A stretch of 64,000 nt of DNA from Desmodesmus armatus (lineage: Eukaryota > Chlorophyta > Chlorophyceae > Sphaeropleales > Scenedesmaceae). The DNA is taken from NCBI GenBank assembly GCA_007449985.2, contig VIIQ02000825.1, positions 1-64,000 on the forward strand, written 5' to 3'. Shown here in pieces: positions 21,701 through 34,300 of this stretch. The translations under genes were made by a program, and so were the position numbers. Numbering within the stretch: the stretch's first letter is position 1; every line of letters starts with the position of its first letter. The notes below the pieces were generated by a model, which was not told the origin of the DNA, made no database searches, and saw nothing but the letters and a program-made list of their open reading frames with translations.

Positions 21701-24540
21701 TGGCCCCCCTTGCCTTGGCCCTGCTGGACACCTTGGAGGCATCAGCACCAGGGAAACAGCCCTGACGGCGCAACAGCAGACACAGCAAATGGTGTTGTGC
21801 CATCTTGGCCTTCTTTGGCAGTGAACAGGAAAACCTAGCAGCGAACAGCTGATGGCACCAGTCATGTGAGCCTCGCCAGGCGACGACATGTCTGAGTCAG
21901 TGTGTCCTGCCATGCAGCAAGTCCTGCAAGGGTTGCACCTTCCCCCACCCTTGCTTCTTGTTGAGACTTTTGCTAGGCAGCTGGTCATGCAACTGCATGC
22001 GCCTGCTAGGTTGGCTGTGCACATACGCGCACTCACTGTTTCCTCTGTGACCTCCCTGTCCTCAGGCCAGCACAGCCCCAGCTCCTGCACATAGGCCATG
22101 CCCTCTCGCAGGAGCTTGTCCATCTCAGCTGCCCGCAGCGTGAGGGAGCCCTCACTGCCAACACCCACAGGCACAGCTGCAGGCCAGGACGCACAGAGGA
22201 GGGAAGGAGGCAGATGGACAGGGCACCAGAGTGTGAGTGAGCAGATAGCGAGAGAGCGCGGTGCTTGTTATACTGAGACAGCAACAATGTTGACTTAGAC
22301 CAGCATGTGATTGGCAGCCAGCTGAAATGTAATCCACAGAGGGCCAATCCTTCCCGCGATGAAAAATTGACAGTCGTGCTCATCCAGGGGGCCTCTATCA
22401 TGCTGCTGCAATGCATGCCACACTGTGCAAGAATGCCACCTGAGTTGTGTGGCTTGCACCATTGCTGAGCTTGCCCCTGACCTGCAAAAAGTGCATCCGC
22501 CAGCTTGTCCCTCACTGGCAGCAAATCCTCAATGGTCAGGTTGGTGGCCAGCAGACGCACCTGGAAGCAGGTTGTTCAACGCACCATGACAGCAGCGGCT
22601 TGTGCATGTAGGCATCAGTGCTAAGCTTTGACACCCATGCAAGGTATGAGCGTGCAAACCAGGCTGAACACCTTGACCAGCTGGCCTGCTCAAGCTTGCT
22701 TGGACTGATAGACAACAGTGCTGTCCGATGCACTGCAAGGCAAGCCTACCACTGATGTGTTTCTGCAGCTGCAGCAACAAACACGCGTAGCTGTTCCGTC
22801 GATTCACAGTTGAGTAGTGCTGCCGCAGTTCTCTGGTAAGCTGGCCAGCAGCCAGGCCGCATGTCAAGCCATAGCAGGTGGTTGGCAGTGTCAACGCACC
22901 CCGCAGTTGATGTCGAAGCCTACACCCCCAGGTGACACCACCGCTTTGGGGTCGTCCATGTCAACGGCAGCAACGTTGCCAATGGCAAAGCCGTAGCCAC
23001 TGTGCAGGTCAGGCATACCCACAGATGCACCTGGCAGCACAAGAACAGTCAGCACAATCAGGGGAGTTTTGCAGCAAATAATGATCGGCAGCAATGGCAG
23101 TATCGTGTGTCAGGCATGTGGCTGCCAGCAGTGCATTGCACCTGTGCTGGTGGCGAGCAGGTAGTTGAACTCCATCACAGCAATGCACTGCCCTGGTGTA
23201 CAACTAGCTTTCCGCAGCATTGCCAATGTGTTGCTTTATGCCGATGCATTGCCTGTCAGTGCTATGGCAGAATCGTCACCTGTCAAACAAACTCGACGGC
23301 TGCCCATGCCAGTGGTGCTGCAGTGCGCGGCAAGATTCATTGAACACTGCCCTGCACACAAACTCATTCCAGCCCCCCGGCGGCCTTGAATGCGTGCATG
23401 CATACGTGTTTGCGTGCATTCGCACATCTTTGCATGTGCACATGTATGCTCTTTTCGTACTCACCAACAATGCCGGGCAGTGTTGCCACGTTGCTGAGCT
23501 GCTGCAGTGAGGCCACAAAGCCACCCGAGCCTGAGGTGCTGGCCTGCGCCTCATTCACTACCATGTCAAGCAGCAGAGGGCTGGCAAAGAACTTGGCAGG
23601 GACAGCCATACCATGAGTGTGACCTGCGCAGAAGACGGACAAGCCGTACACGCAACACTGTGAGTGACACATTACACGAGGATGGGTCATGTTGAGACGT
23701 AGCTGAGCTTGCTTGGTGCGGCATGCCGTACTGCTGCATGTTTCAGATGTGCAGAGTCTGCGATGCAGAGGTGCTGAGAGGTTGCGGTGATGCAAACCTT
23801 CCCCATGAAACACGCTGCATCACCGTGGTCACTGCTGCCGATTGATCCGCAGTGGGAGGCTGAGCGGCAGGTGGTGGCAAGTGCCATGCATGGAGGGCTG
23901 GGTCTACCTCGGCAACACACATATTTTTCTGTGCTAGCGAGCATGTATGAATCTCTAGTTTCATGACGGTGACTTCAAAGTCAATTCAATGATGATGGCA
24001 CAGCCCTGGCGGCAGGATTGTACCTTTCTGGATGGTGAAGGTGAACGGCGCCTCCTGCTTGAGGTAACTCATCTGAGTCAGCGCATGGCTGACCATCTCC
24101 CGCTCAGCGTCGCTCATGTGACCCTCTGCTATACCGCCGCTGCTGCTAGCATCAGCGTTTGTTTTGGCTGCGACTGCGTGCTTGTGCTGCTGCTGCTTCT
24201 GTTTGCGCTCGTGCTTTGCCTCCTGAGTGCTGGAAGGTGCGTGGCCACCAGCTGGGGAGGCAGCAGTGGCCGCTGCAGCCCTCCTGGCCTTCCTTCTGCC
24301 TGCTTTGCTGGCTTGTGAGCTTTTCATGAACCTGCTTGCTGCTGCATCAGCTGCATCCAGCTGGTCCAGCTCTGTCTCTAACTCTGCCTCGTCATCATCC
24401 TCGGAGCTGCCAGCCTGCCAGTCTGTGCTCTGCTTCTGTTGCTGCTGGGCTGCCACACGCATCTGAGCGAGCAGCGCAAGGTCTGAATCTGCCGTAGAGT
24501 CTTGCCCCTGCAGGACATCAGAGGGTGCTGCTGTAGACAT
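18790..24540 (-). CDS. RTCB: RtcB-type RNA ligase (tRNA-splicing ligase), 13 exons
   Basis: Exons (minus): 24540-24024, 23623-23465, 23030-22900, 22560-22482, 22176-22037, 21761-21654, 21343-21236, 20971-20814, 20514-20353, 20081-19955, 19651-19559, 19290-19192, 18867-18790; 652 residues, every phase consistent. The core is complete: [35 protein letters not shown] (metal ligands Asp265 and Cys268), GSGNHYVE (His373), [12 protein letters not shown] (His405), [12 protein letters not shown] (His499), [14 protein letters not shown] (guanylated His575) and a C-terminal VVKG. RtcB joins 2',3'-cyclic phosphate to 5'-OH RNA ends with GTP and Mn2+, in tRNA splicing and, in some eukaryotes, unfolded-protein-response mRNA splicing. 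The animal protein is about 505 residues. Here exon 1 adds about 150 residues of acidic, then Ala/Lys/Gln-rich sequence. It is divergently arranged with the plastid lipid gene at 24,802. Confidence 0.96.
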
Positions 24541-24801
24541 GGGCCAGAAGGTGGGTTGCTGGGCAGGGAGTGAATTGCAAGCGGAGCGAGTGTGAACGGC
24601 CTGACTTGTGCTTACTTACATGTGCATCTGCACACTTGCACAGCATGACCTTCACCTGAGTTGTGTGAAGCTCTGTCGCAAGTTCGTGACTCAGCGACGA
24701 TCTGTATCCCTGTGATCTGCTCCTACAACTTGAAATGTGCCATCTGGGGTGCAATCAGTCCCAATTGCTCGCAGTGCAAGCTAAGGCAAAAGTTCAACAT
24801 A
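24541..24801. promoter_or_regulatory. Shared divergent promoter region, RTCB / PAP-fibrillin
   Basis: Only 261 bp separate the ATG of RtcB (minus) from the chosen ATG of the PAP/fibrillin gene (plus). Both promoters and both 5' UTRs must lie here. I recognise no TATA box or specific operator, so this call rests on geometry alone. Confidence 0.5.
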
Positions 24802-26244
24802 ATGCGCACATCCCGGTTGTCTGGTCGATGTCAATGCAGAAGTACAGTATATGCAGTTCGGACCAGGAATCACTACCACATCTGCCATGCAGCAGCTCCG
24901 CAGCAAGCTTCAGTGTCATGTTCAGAAGCGCTCATACAAGCAGCATCTGGGCAACGGTTTGGAGCAGACAGCTCTGACCAGCAGCAAAGCCACCTGCTGC
25001 AACTGGTGTCAGACCTGAAGGCCAGCAGCAGCAGCACAAACACTACGGTCGCACCCACACAGGGACCATTGGAAGGTGCGCATATGCGCGAAAGCAGAGA
25101 AATGTGGTTGCACATGTGAAGCAGTACCAAAGACATGGTTTGGAGTTGTGCAAGTGGCGCAGTGCAGCATGCCAGTAGCACTGTGGCGGCGGTCTTGCTG
25201 AAACGCATGTTGAATTTGCTACAGGCAGCTGGCAGCTGTTGTGGACGTCGGAGGCCAGTGTACACGGCCTGGTCAGGGGCCAGCTGCTGGGCGCACCTGT
25301 GAATGACATTTTCCAGGACATCGATCTGCAGTGAGTCTGTGCACACATGGCTGGCTGTCGTGTGCAGTTAGTTGGCTTGCCAAGGACATGCACACACACA
25401 TGCATGACAGCAGGAGTGAGCAGGGCGCGACCCCACCCTAGGGCAAACCCTGGCTGGGTCTTGGTCAACAGCATGGGGCAGCCGGTTTGTATCTCTCATG
25501 CAGCATTGTGTTTGGGGCCTTGGCGTCACCGCTCCCTGGTGTTCGTATTGTATGGACCCCTTGGCGAGTCCTTGACCTGCTGACTCTCTCGTGAGGAGAG
25601 TGGGGAACTCCTTTCATGCTGAGCCTTGTCATGATCACAGTAGGGCGTGTTTTGATTGCCGACATGCTCAACACAGCACGAATGCCAACCGCTGTTGTCC
25701 GCAACAGGGGGCAGCGTGTGACCAACAGCATACACTTTGGCTGGCTGGGCCTGCAGCTGCAGGCCTCTGGGCCCCTCACTGTGCTCAACTCAAGCAGGTA
25801 GGCAACAGCTGGATATAACAGCAGGGCAGTTTGTTTCATGTGCCACATGCCATGTTGCATACGTCATTGTTTCAACATGTGGGGAAAGGACAGCCCCAAC
25901 CTCAACTCCAGGTGTCGAGTGAGCTGTTCAGTTGCACCATCGTGACTGTTGCTGAGTGGCTGCAGCTCACAACATCATTTCGCAAGTGCGTACGAGATAT
26001 CTGCAGTTGGTGAGGCAAGTTCGGCGGTGTGTGCCCTGTTTGCAGGATTCACTACAGCTTTGACAGCCTGGCGGTGAAGATATTGCAGCTGCGTATCCCC
26101 TTGCCTGTCTTCTTCAAGGGTGGGGGTTGGACAGACTGTGTGTTGCTGCTGGATGAAGGAAGCCTCAGAGTCATGGAGAACAGCAGGAGAGACACACTAC
26201 TGCTGCAACGCTGCACTACAAACATCAACAATCAGCAGCAGTGA
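24802..26244 (+). CDS. PAP/fibrillin-family plastid lipid-associated protein, four exons
   Basis: Exons: 24802-25075, 25225-25330, 25624-25797 (acceptor uncertain), 26046-26244; about 250 residues. The N-terminus (MRTSRLSGRCQCRSTVYAVR) is basic and Ser/Arg-rich like a plastid transit peptide. The PAP/fibrillin signature starts at the first junction with GSWQLLWTSEASVHGLVRG, then APVNDIFQDIDL. A beta-rich segment follows (VRNRGQRVTNSIHF, LQASGPLTVLNSSRIHYSFD), and the C-terminus has the family-like LLLDEGSLRVMENSRRDTLLLQR. Fibrillins coat plastoglobules or thylakoids and bind lipids; that role is inferred. The best-looking acceptor for exon 3 (…ATCACAG at 25,640) is out of phase. A weaker one (…GCTGAG at 25,623) restores phase. 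So exon 3 either starts at 25,624 or the assembly lacks or gains a base here. Confidence 0.75.
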
Positions 26245-26640
26245 CTTGATCATGCTTTGACCCTGTTTGACCGCTCTTGTGGCTGTGGCAGCTGCAAAGC
26301 AGCCAGAATGAGCCGTTTCACCAGTCGTTGTTGTCACCAGGATGAACACCATGATATGAGCTGTACGGCACATGTGCCAGGTTGGCACACCAACCATGCA
26401 CCACAGCAGAGCTGATCTGAAAGCGAGACAAGAGCATCAAAGCGAACTGGGCAGCCATAGGTGTAGGCCACTCGAACAACATTTTTGTTGGAGATACCTG
26501 TCAGTAGCAGATATTTGCGTGGTTGACCACGGTTGACTGGAGGGGAGGGGCCATCGACTCCACAGCCTCCCAGTGTAATCACTTGTCCTCGCAAAGGTAA
26601 TCTGTTTGGTTGTACCGCAACTCGCTGTCACCCGCACAAA
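26245..26640. other. Intergenic between two plus-strand genes
   Basis: About 400 bp holding the 3' UTR of the PAP/fibrillin gene, its putative poly(A) signal at 26,574 and, in the last ~60 bp, the 5' region of the next gene. No other structure was seen. Confidence 0.5.
26574..26578 (+). terminator. Putative TGTAA poly(A) signal, PAP/fibrillin gene
   Basis: TGTAA on the plus strand, 330 bp beyond the PAP/fibrillin stop and 63 bp before the next ATG. Confidence 0.4.
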
Positions 26641-28822
26641 ATGATCTTGACTAGATCTGCAGGCCGTGTTGCCCAAAAGACGCAAAGGACTGAGCAGAGG
26701 GTTGCCTGCACACGTCCATGTGCTGTGCGTGCTATCTTTGAGGGCTCTGTCGCCCGTGGACCAGCAGCTCATGGACAGAAACAGAGTGTAGTAGTACCTC
26801 TGGCAGTTCAGGTGCAGCGCAGCCGTTCAGTAGCCTGCCAAGCGGCCACAGCCCTGGACCGTGTTGCAGAGCCTCACCTGCAGCTAGCGACTGCCAAGCT
26901 TCCCTCGTAAGTGCCTTGCAGCAGCATACCTACACACTTCTGTAGGTGGGAATCTGCCTGTGTCACCGCCATCGCTCCCACTCCACGTATTGAGTCAAAT
27001 GGCTTGCACTTCTGCTGCTCCAGTGGTGCAGACGCGGAAGTGTTTGCGAAGAACATGTACCAGGTGCGTGTTGCGCAGCCTCACGTTTACACCCCGACTC
27101 TGTGCAAAGTAGGGCCTGATCAGGACAGCACCAACAGGCAACCGCTGGACTCTGGCAAAATGTTTCACAAGCTGCAGCAGGTGCCAGCCAGACGTCAAAA
27201 GTGCTGCACGCAGCATTGTGGCTGAAGGGTCGCCTATGCTTTGTGTTTGCAGTGGGCAGCAACCCTGACCCAGAATGGAGCCAACCTGCCGTTTGTGTCA
27301 CCCCTGAAGGCTGACAAGCTGCCCACAGGCTTCCAGGTGAATTCACGCATGCGCTAAGCACCTTGTTTGGAATGCGCGCTACACCCCCCCCCCTCGCACC
27401 CTGCCCCCCCCCCCCGCCCCCCCCTTTTGACGAGTTGCCGTCAAGGGGCTTGTCCAGCCGACCAATTAGGTTACCCTTGTCCAGACTCAGGGGGCTGCTG
27501 ACCTCGTGTGAATGGCTGTGCGCAGCTGTCACTGTGGTTGTGCACGTCTACATCAATGTCTCTCACCATATGCTGTTATGGCACTAGTTTACTTCCACCT
27601 GATGTGTCTTGTGATTGTTCACACAAGTTGCACTCCCACAGACAAGCGCACAACGTTGCTTTTTGTAACCCTCGGCAGCCTGCCTGACGGCTTGCATCTG
27701 TTGCAGGTGTTGGTTTTGGGGCATAAGCTTTGGCACTGTTGATGGCACAGGGTGATTTGCGGCACCATCTCTGCACCATCTCCGCTATTCCACTGCAGAT
27801 ATCCATGCTGAAGAGGTCTGACAAGACCAAGTCCTTTGGCAGTGCGGGTGACATTGTGGCCACAGTGGAGCAGCAAGACGGTGTGGTAAGGTCCCTGGCT
27901 GCGACTTTTTGTTTCCCTGCATGTGCTGGCTCTCTCCCCTTACATGCATTATGAAGCAGATGCAGCGCCGGTACCTACCGGCATCTTGCAGCACATGCCA
28001 CCCTTCGCTCAATTGAAAGCAAATGATAGTGGACTGTTGAGCCACGATGGGTGCTACACCCAAGTGGTCCGGCTGCTATTTGCTGTTGTTTTGTACTGAG
28101 CTAGTGCAGCGGATCTGATCATGGCAGCAGTTGTGGCGAACAGCAGTGTGTGCTGTGTCAACTGCCCGTATGTTTCCCAGGGTGCTGTGCTGATGGTGCG
28201 CTTCTATGAGGGGGAAGTTGCTCAGGACAACAAGGCTGCTGGGTGAGCATGAGGAGGCACTTGGATCCAGCAGCCATGGCTGCGTGTAGCATCCTGCATT
28301 GCCAGGCCTGCCCATCTAGACTGTGTGTCCTGGGCTCACAATTCATGCCACGCTGATTTGTGCATTGCATTGCTCTGCACGCGCTGGTGTGTTTCGACTG
28401 CTGGATGCCCCACTGGCGCTCTGAGAGCCAAAAGCACAACTGCAAGAAAACATCCAAGCAGTACAGTACTCTGTACTGGCTAGGTGTGTTGTGCAGTTGA
28501 AAGTTGGCTCTGTGGCTCTGTGGCACTAAACAGCATTTGTGCAGTGAATAGTCAGCCTCATGCAGCACTCGCAGTTTGCACCTGCTTGCAGTGGCCACTC
28601 TGTGCCAGCTTATTGTGCAGAGCTGTGTCCATCACCCTGCCCCTCCCTGCCCTCACCCCCGCATATTGACTTCAATCGATTTTCCTCCACAGGTGGGTGC
28701 CCCCTGCAGACCCCATGCAGCGCCTGGAGCTGGTGATTGATGCCTGCAAGGATGTTGACACCATCATGGCCAACATGCCTCAGGCCATCCGCATTGCAGC
28801 CAAGGCGAGCATGGGTGCATGA
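26641..28822 (+). CDS. Unrecognised protein, probably organelle-targeted, six exons
   Basis: Exons: 26641-26906, 27024-27063, 27253-27336, 27799-27885, 28181-28242, 28693-28822; all phases agree and give 222 residues. The first ~70 residues are Arg/Ser/Thr/Ala-rich with almost no acidic residues, which resembles a plastid or mitochondrial transit peptide. The mature part reads LQLATAKLPSGADAEVFAK, then NMYQWAATLTQNGANLPFVS, PLKADKLPTGFQISML, GDIVATVEQQDG, VLMVRFYEGEV and a helical end (LVIDACKDVDTIMANMPQAI). The mix of alternating strands and a terminal helix suggests a small globular domain of about 140 residues. I do not recognise the family. No transmembrane segment or metal motif is visible. 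A GC donor after AAK (28,804) could extend the protein to an exon near 29,487, but I do not favour that. The clean splice phases make it a real gene. Confidence 0.7.
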
Positions 28823-30012
28823 GCGCCATGCGCATGTACTGCAGCAGCAGGCACAGCCACGCGGGCCAGTTGTGTCTAGGGCTACTAGCAGCAGGCCCGC
28901 TCTGATGGTGAAGAAATGGTGATGTTTGAGCATGGTTCAGTGCATGCACCTTGCGTCGCATTCAGCATGTCTGCCACGAGTGGAAATGTACTGATGCCGC
29001 TGTTGCAGTGGTGAGAGCCTGATACAGTTGCTGTTGTTTAGGCTGCCTTGTTGAAGCACAATGCCAGCAGTGCTGAGTGTGTACGTAACTGGGCCCACGA
29101 CAGGCGCACAGAGGAAAGTGGAACTAGCAGCAGGCAGTGTCACACTGCCTCCCAACACGGTGTTGGCAGCGGCTGCTTGTCAATCGGCACTGAGTCACCC
29201 AGCAGAGGCTGCAAGTGGCCAGGCCCTGTTGGGCCGTGCAGCCTTGTGATGGATCCAGAGGGGTGAACTGCATGGTTGCCCTGGAGGGTCTGAGCAGGTG
29301 TCCCTGTTGTATGCACAGCCCGGGCCCATGCTTGTGTACCGGTCGTACTTGTGGCACATGTGACATGTGTAATATGAACTGTTGAGGGCTGGCAGGCAGC
29401 TCATACTCACGGTTTTCCACACATTGGGAATGCAGTAAGCAGCTGGCAGCAACGGCAGTGGATGCTGTGCTGTTTTGTCAACCAAGGTCCTGAAGGCCTG
29501 GCCGTCCGGTCACCCAAGAATGTTAGGGCTGTGAATGTGAGAAGCACAATTCGACAAATCAGCCTGCCTCAAATGTATCCAGATGCCTGAGCTACACACC
29601 TTATGAGATCTGCTTGAAGCTGGCAGCTGCAGTACACGACATCGCTGACAGGTGCTCCCTTGGAAAACAGTGTGCTTTTATACAAGCTGGTTCTGATCCT
29701 GGGAGCCGAGGGACTGTTTTTTTGTGCGTGGGCGATAGCATCATCAGCTGAATCAACTCAATTTCACTCAGCAGCATGCAACAGAGTCTGTTACAAGCCA
29801 GTGCAGTACAGGCAGTGGGCAAGCCGCCTCTGTGCAGTACACCAAAACTATAAATCACACGTATGGTATTGGTAGTGCATTTGTTTTGACAGGAGATGGT
29901 GCAGTCAGACGGACCTTGCCATCCCATCCCCTGCCTCAGGAGAGGAAGTGCTGCCAGCCAGTGGCACTCAAAAGTCTGAAATACACACAATGCCCACCAC
30001 AACCGGCAAAGC

Positions 30013-30110
30013 CCCAGCAGTGGTTTGGACAGCACCAGCAGTGGTTTGGACAGCACCAGCAGTGGTCCCACACATTGCCAAATATTACCAGCAGTGGCCC
30101 CACAAGTTGC
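30013..30110. repeat. 21-bp tandem repeat, two good and two degenerate copies
   Basis: The unit AGCACCAGCAGTGGTTTGGA plus C occurs twice in tandem. It decays into ACCAGCAGTGG-type copies, one of them interrupted by AT-rich sequence. Non-coding. Confidence 0.7.
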
Positions 30111-31190
30111 ACAATCAGCATCCTGCCGGCCTGGTTGGCATGCCGTACTCATCCTGACGGACCACCACTGTTCACAACCCACACACATTGCCCCCCACCC
30201 ATGCTCAGAAAGGCTCTCTATATATATTTATATACCCACACCCCAGGTGAAGCCTGCAGCAACGCTCACTGCTGCCAAAGCATGCAGTGCAGTAGCACAC
30301 TGAGCTGACTCATGACTCAGTGTAGAGGCTCACTGAGCCCCTGCAGAGCAACTTAGCTTGAAGCCAAGCCCTGCCAGGAAACCTGGAGCTGTTGCAAAGG
30401 CTTAGGGTCTTGTCAGCTGACCCTGCAGGTTTCACAGTGCCAGGGGTCACGCACTGCCATATATATTAGTTACCATACATGGCAACACTGACCCACCAAC
30501 ACCATGTGTGATGCAGCTCTTGTGCTAAACACCGCCGTTCAGAGGTGCTGTGGTGGCTGTACCACAAACCCCAATGACTTGAAGGCACCCAGTCGGCAGC
30601 AGCATGTTGAAAGGGCCAGCTGGTGGGACCTGGTTTGACCAGGTATACAATGCAGCAGCTGGCTAGGAGCCCGGCTCCTGCAGTTGCATGCCGAAATTGG
30701 GTTCAGACAATGATGGTTTTCAATGCACAGCCCACCCCCACCGTCGCAACGGGGGTGTGGCCATGCACAAAAAAGTGCTACCACCACACGAGGTGCAGCA
30801 GTAGCAATAGCACTGGTGGGTGCATTACATCATGCACGGGGCAGACCACGGCAGGTCTGCCCCAAGTGTATCGTATTCGAGCACGCAAACGGTAGCGTGA
30901 CATGGGGTGCGCCACCATCCCCAAGGGATCGGCCACCCAGCACAGCCAGTCTGGTGACTTGGCATGGCCTGCAGTGGCTGTGCAGGCCCAGCTGTGGTCC
31001 TACAGGTGTAAGGAGTGTCTCTGTGTTGCTGAACACACAGTCCATACATGCAAAGAGAGGACCATACTATGAGTGTGGATACTCAACACAAGCGACTGCT
31101 GCTCACAGCAGGCTCAGCGAGTTGTTCTGCATTCGTCGCAGGCAACAATGTGAGTAATAACTGTGCACATGCTACGACAACCTGCGCAGA

Positions 31191-31330
31191 CAGCCCTCCT
31201 CTGCAGGTAGCGGCTGAATAGTGTGCAACAGTGGGTGCTGCCTGTCTCCAGGGTCGAAAGCCCTCCTCTCAGGCCGCACTGAATAGTGTGCAACAGTGGG
31301 TGCTGCCCGTCTGCAGAGGTCGAAAGGCTG
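31191..31330. repeat. About 66-bp direct tandem duplication
   Basis: CTGAATAGTGTGCAACAGTG followed by GGTGCTGCC recurs at 31,214 and 31,279, 65 bp apart. Similar flanks (GCCCTCCTCT before, GTCGAAAG after) extend the unit to about 66 bp. No gene covers it. Confidence 0.75.
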
Positions 31331-34300
31331 CCATTTGCAACGGTGTGCGCCTGCCAGCTGTACACAGGTGGCATGCCACAGGCTGTGCACACGCGGTGCA
31401 GTGTGTAGGCAGGCGGTCTATGCGGCACACCCTACAGTGGGTGTCGCAACGTGACTTGCCACACACTGAGTGCCTTGAGTAGGGCCAAAGGGGCCACATA
31501 TTGGTAAGGCCAAAGACTGATGGAAACAGATGACTGAGCAGCACTGCGGCACACAGCCTGGCTTGATAGCGTATGCACAAGCACGAAATGCCCAACGCTA
31601 GCATACAATGAGCAGCACTCCGCACATTGTGGCCAGCAGCGCTGCTGACAGAGAGGCATAGGGCAACATGAGGGCAGTTCCTCTTGCCCCTTGCACCCCT
31701 GGCGCCAAGCCCTGCTCGCTCCAAGAGAGCCTTGAGACAAATAAGACCCCAACCGACATGACAAAACAATGGAAACCTTGGCGCGGTCTGCACATGGAGG
31801 CAGGTGCACGAAGCATGGCGCCACAGCAGGCCCCTACCTTCCTCAAAAACCTCAAACCAAACTGCAGCCGTTTATGTCCTACTAACCGACACTTGCGGTG
31901 CGCCACAATTACACCAAATCATCCTCAGTAGGACACCATAAAAAGTGCTGGACAGTTGTTGCAGCAGCAGCAAATGGCTCTCAGAAGCCCAATCAAGTCA
32001 CGCGAGCTTTATCTGCGTGCTGTCCAGGGAGAAGCCTTGGCCGGCCTGTGCGGCGCTGAGGCCCGCTGTCTCGCAACAACACACGCACGTGTGTGTGCGC
32101 TTAACAGGCTCACACGGAAAAAGCAAGAGAGGCAGTACCACCATGTGCGCAAGGCAGGACCAAGGCACGCAAAGGTAGCACCCAGGCAGCAGCATTGTGA
32201 AATCTGCAGTACAGAGGAAGCCACTTTTGCATGGGGTCACCTCAGGACGGCTGCGCAGTGGCTCAGCTTGTCCCGTGGAACCCTGCATGTGCCTACTTGT
32301 CAGGACAACAATTCACAGGCGTGCGGCACACATCCTACAAGCACCCTGCTGAAGGTGTTGCAAGCACCGCCACCACTCGCGGTGGCAAGAGCATGCCATG
32401 CCGCATCTCCTACAAAGAAATGGCCAAAATGGCAAAAGAAGGGTTTCATGGTGCAGTTGCCGCATGTCATCATACCTCACAGCGGCACTTCCCTGATGCA
32501 CACAGCGTGAGCAGCTCACACGCCTGAGCAAATTTGTGCAGCCCCAAGTGCTTGATTGCTGGGCAGGCTTGGCATCAACAATCGTGTCCTACAATACGCA
32601 CCCGCAGTGCAATCTGACGCACTGCACAATCACAGCTCTAATTACTCGCTCAGGTTTCAAAAAGTGCATCTGGCCGGGGCGCCATTGTTGTGTGGTGCAT
32701 GCGTCTACCAGTCCGCCGAAAATGTGCCCGAGGCACTCGAAGCGGCAGTGGCGTGCACCTCTAGAAGGAGAATCTGCACACCTGTGCTCTATTGCAGCAC
32801 TCAACCATCTTGATCAAAGGCAGCTCACAGTATGACAAAGCCGCCACTGCAACAACACCAGTACTACAACTTCAGTGCACCCAGGCAGCAGCCACATGGA
32901 TCCAGACAACACGCACACACCACAGACACCAGCTCAAACAGTCGTGCACACGGGTGGGCAACAACAGTCATCTTGAAGATGCTGACAGGGAGAGGAGGCC
33001 CTTGGATACTCCAATGAAGTCACCAACGCCTTTGCCAAAGGGGTCCAGTCGAAACTGGAGGGGGTTGCTTGCCGCACAAAAGGTGGGCCAGAAGTAAAGC
33101 AGCAGTCTCAAGCCACACACAGGTTGCGCATGATGCAATAGCAGGAAGCATGATGCCAGGAAGACAAGGGACGGGCCATGGTGTGGTGCGTCACAACTCA
33201 AATGAAAGCCGCAGAGTAGGGCCCCTTACTCAATGGCCATTGCCAGTGACGGCAACGATGCCAGGGTGACCTTGCGCTCTGTGCACTTGCTTGCACGCTT
33301 GTCACACACAGTGCTGCGGCCCGATGTGGGCCCAACCCCGCAACGTAGCCTCAGCTCTCCACCATCCGACAGGTGGAGAAGGAGTGCTGGCCACGCACTG
33401 CAACCAACATGTGCTGAGCGCAATGCAACTCAACATTGCACATACCAACATGAGGTAGATGGTTTGATAGGGAACCACACAAACGCCAACATCAACACAA
33501 CCACTGAGTGTAGTAAGCTGGGCCGACTGGCCATATAGCCGATGCACACACCCCAGCACCTTGTGAGCTAGTAGTGCGGCAGTGCGGCTTGCACTCCTTC
33601 CCTCCCAAACCTCGCGAAACAACAGGCAGCTTCATGCACAGCGTTTGCCACAGAAAGGTGGCCAAAAGAAGTTGCCCAAAGAAGTTGTGCTGTGCAGCAC
33701 AGCACCCCTGCAGTCATGCTTGATCACCCACCACACACGCAACATACATGCTCTTGCCAAACACGACAGAGCCCTCAGCCACACCAAAGGAAAACACCCC
33801 TCAACCCGACGGTACAGCTGCTGGGCATTGCACAGGGCAACGCATGCAGACTCACACAAATCACGTAGAAGGTACAACAACACGCACACAATGCAACTTA
33901 CACTCCCCAACCCATTACTAGAACCCATCAATTGTTGTCAAACTGCTGCTTGCTCTGCTAACCCAGCAGGCACTGAAGTGCAGATGCAGCGCTGCATGCA
34001 TTCTGGTCAAGCCATGTGTAGTAGTATGCAGCCAAATCGGACTGGTCGCACAAACATGCCTTGGTACGTACCACACCAGCAGTGTACCGCACATGCTGTA
34101 CTGCAGTAAAAACAAAACCTTCCAAACCCCGCCATGAGACGCGCCTTGCAACTATAAATCAAGGCTCTCAACCAGTGATGCTGCCTACTCCCCATGGGAC
34201 TACAGCACCACCAGCTGCAGAGCTGATCGCACCCCATAACAGTGTGACAGTAAGCACCACAAGCATCACAACACCCAGTGTTTTTCAGGTGTGTGGCTGG

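Noticed and set aside
28693..28822. Reading the last exon of the 26,641 gene as the end of a different gene
   Set aside because: Its phase (GG|G) joins exactly to the preceding exon, and the intron borders are canonical.
29487..29532. Possible extra 3' exon (VLKAWPSGHPRMLGL, stop) for the gene at 26,641
   Set aside because: It would need a GC donor inside codons that already lead to a stop, and adds no recognisable sequence.
31956..32510. 184-codon plus-strand open frame
   Set aside because: Composition follows the local A/C skew; no domain, no splice logic, no transit or signal features.
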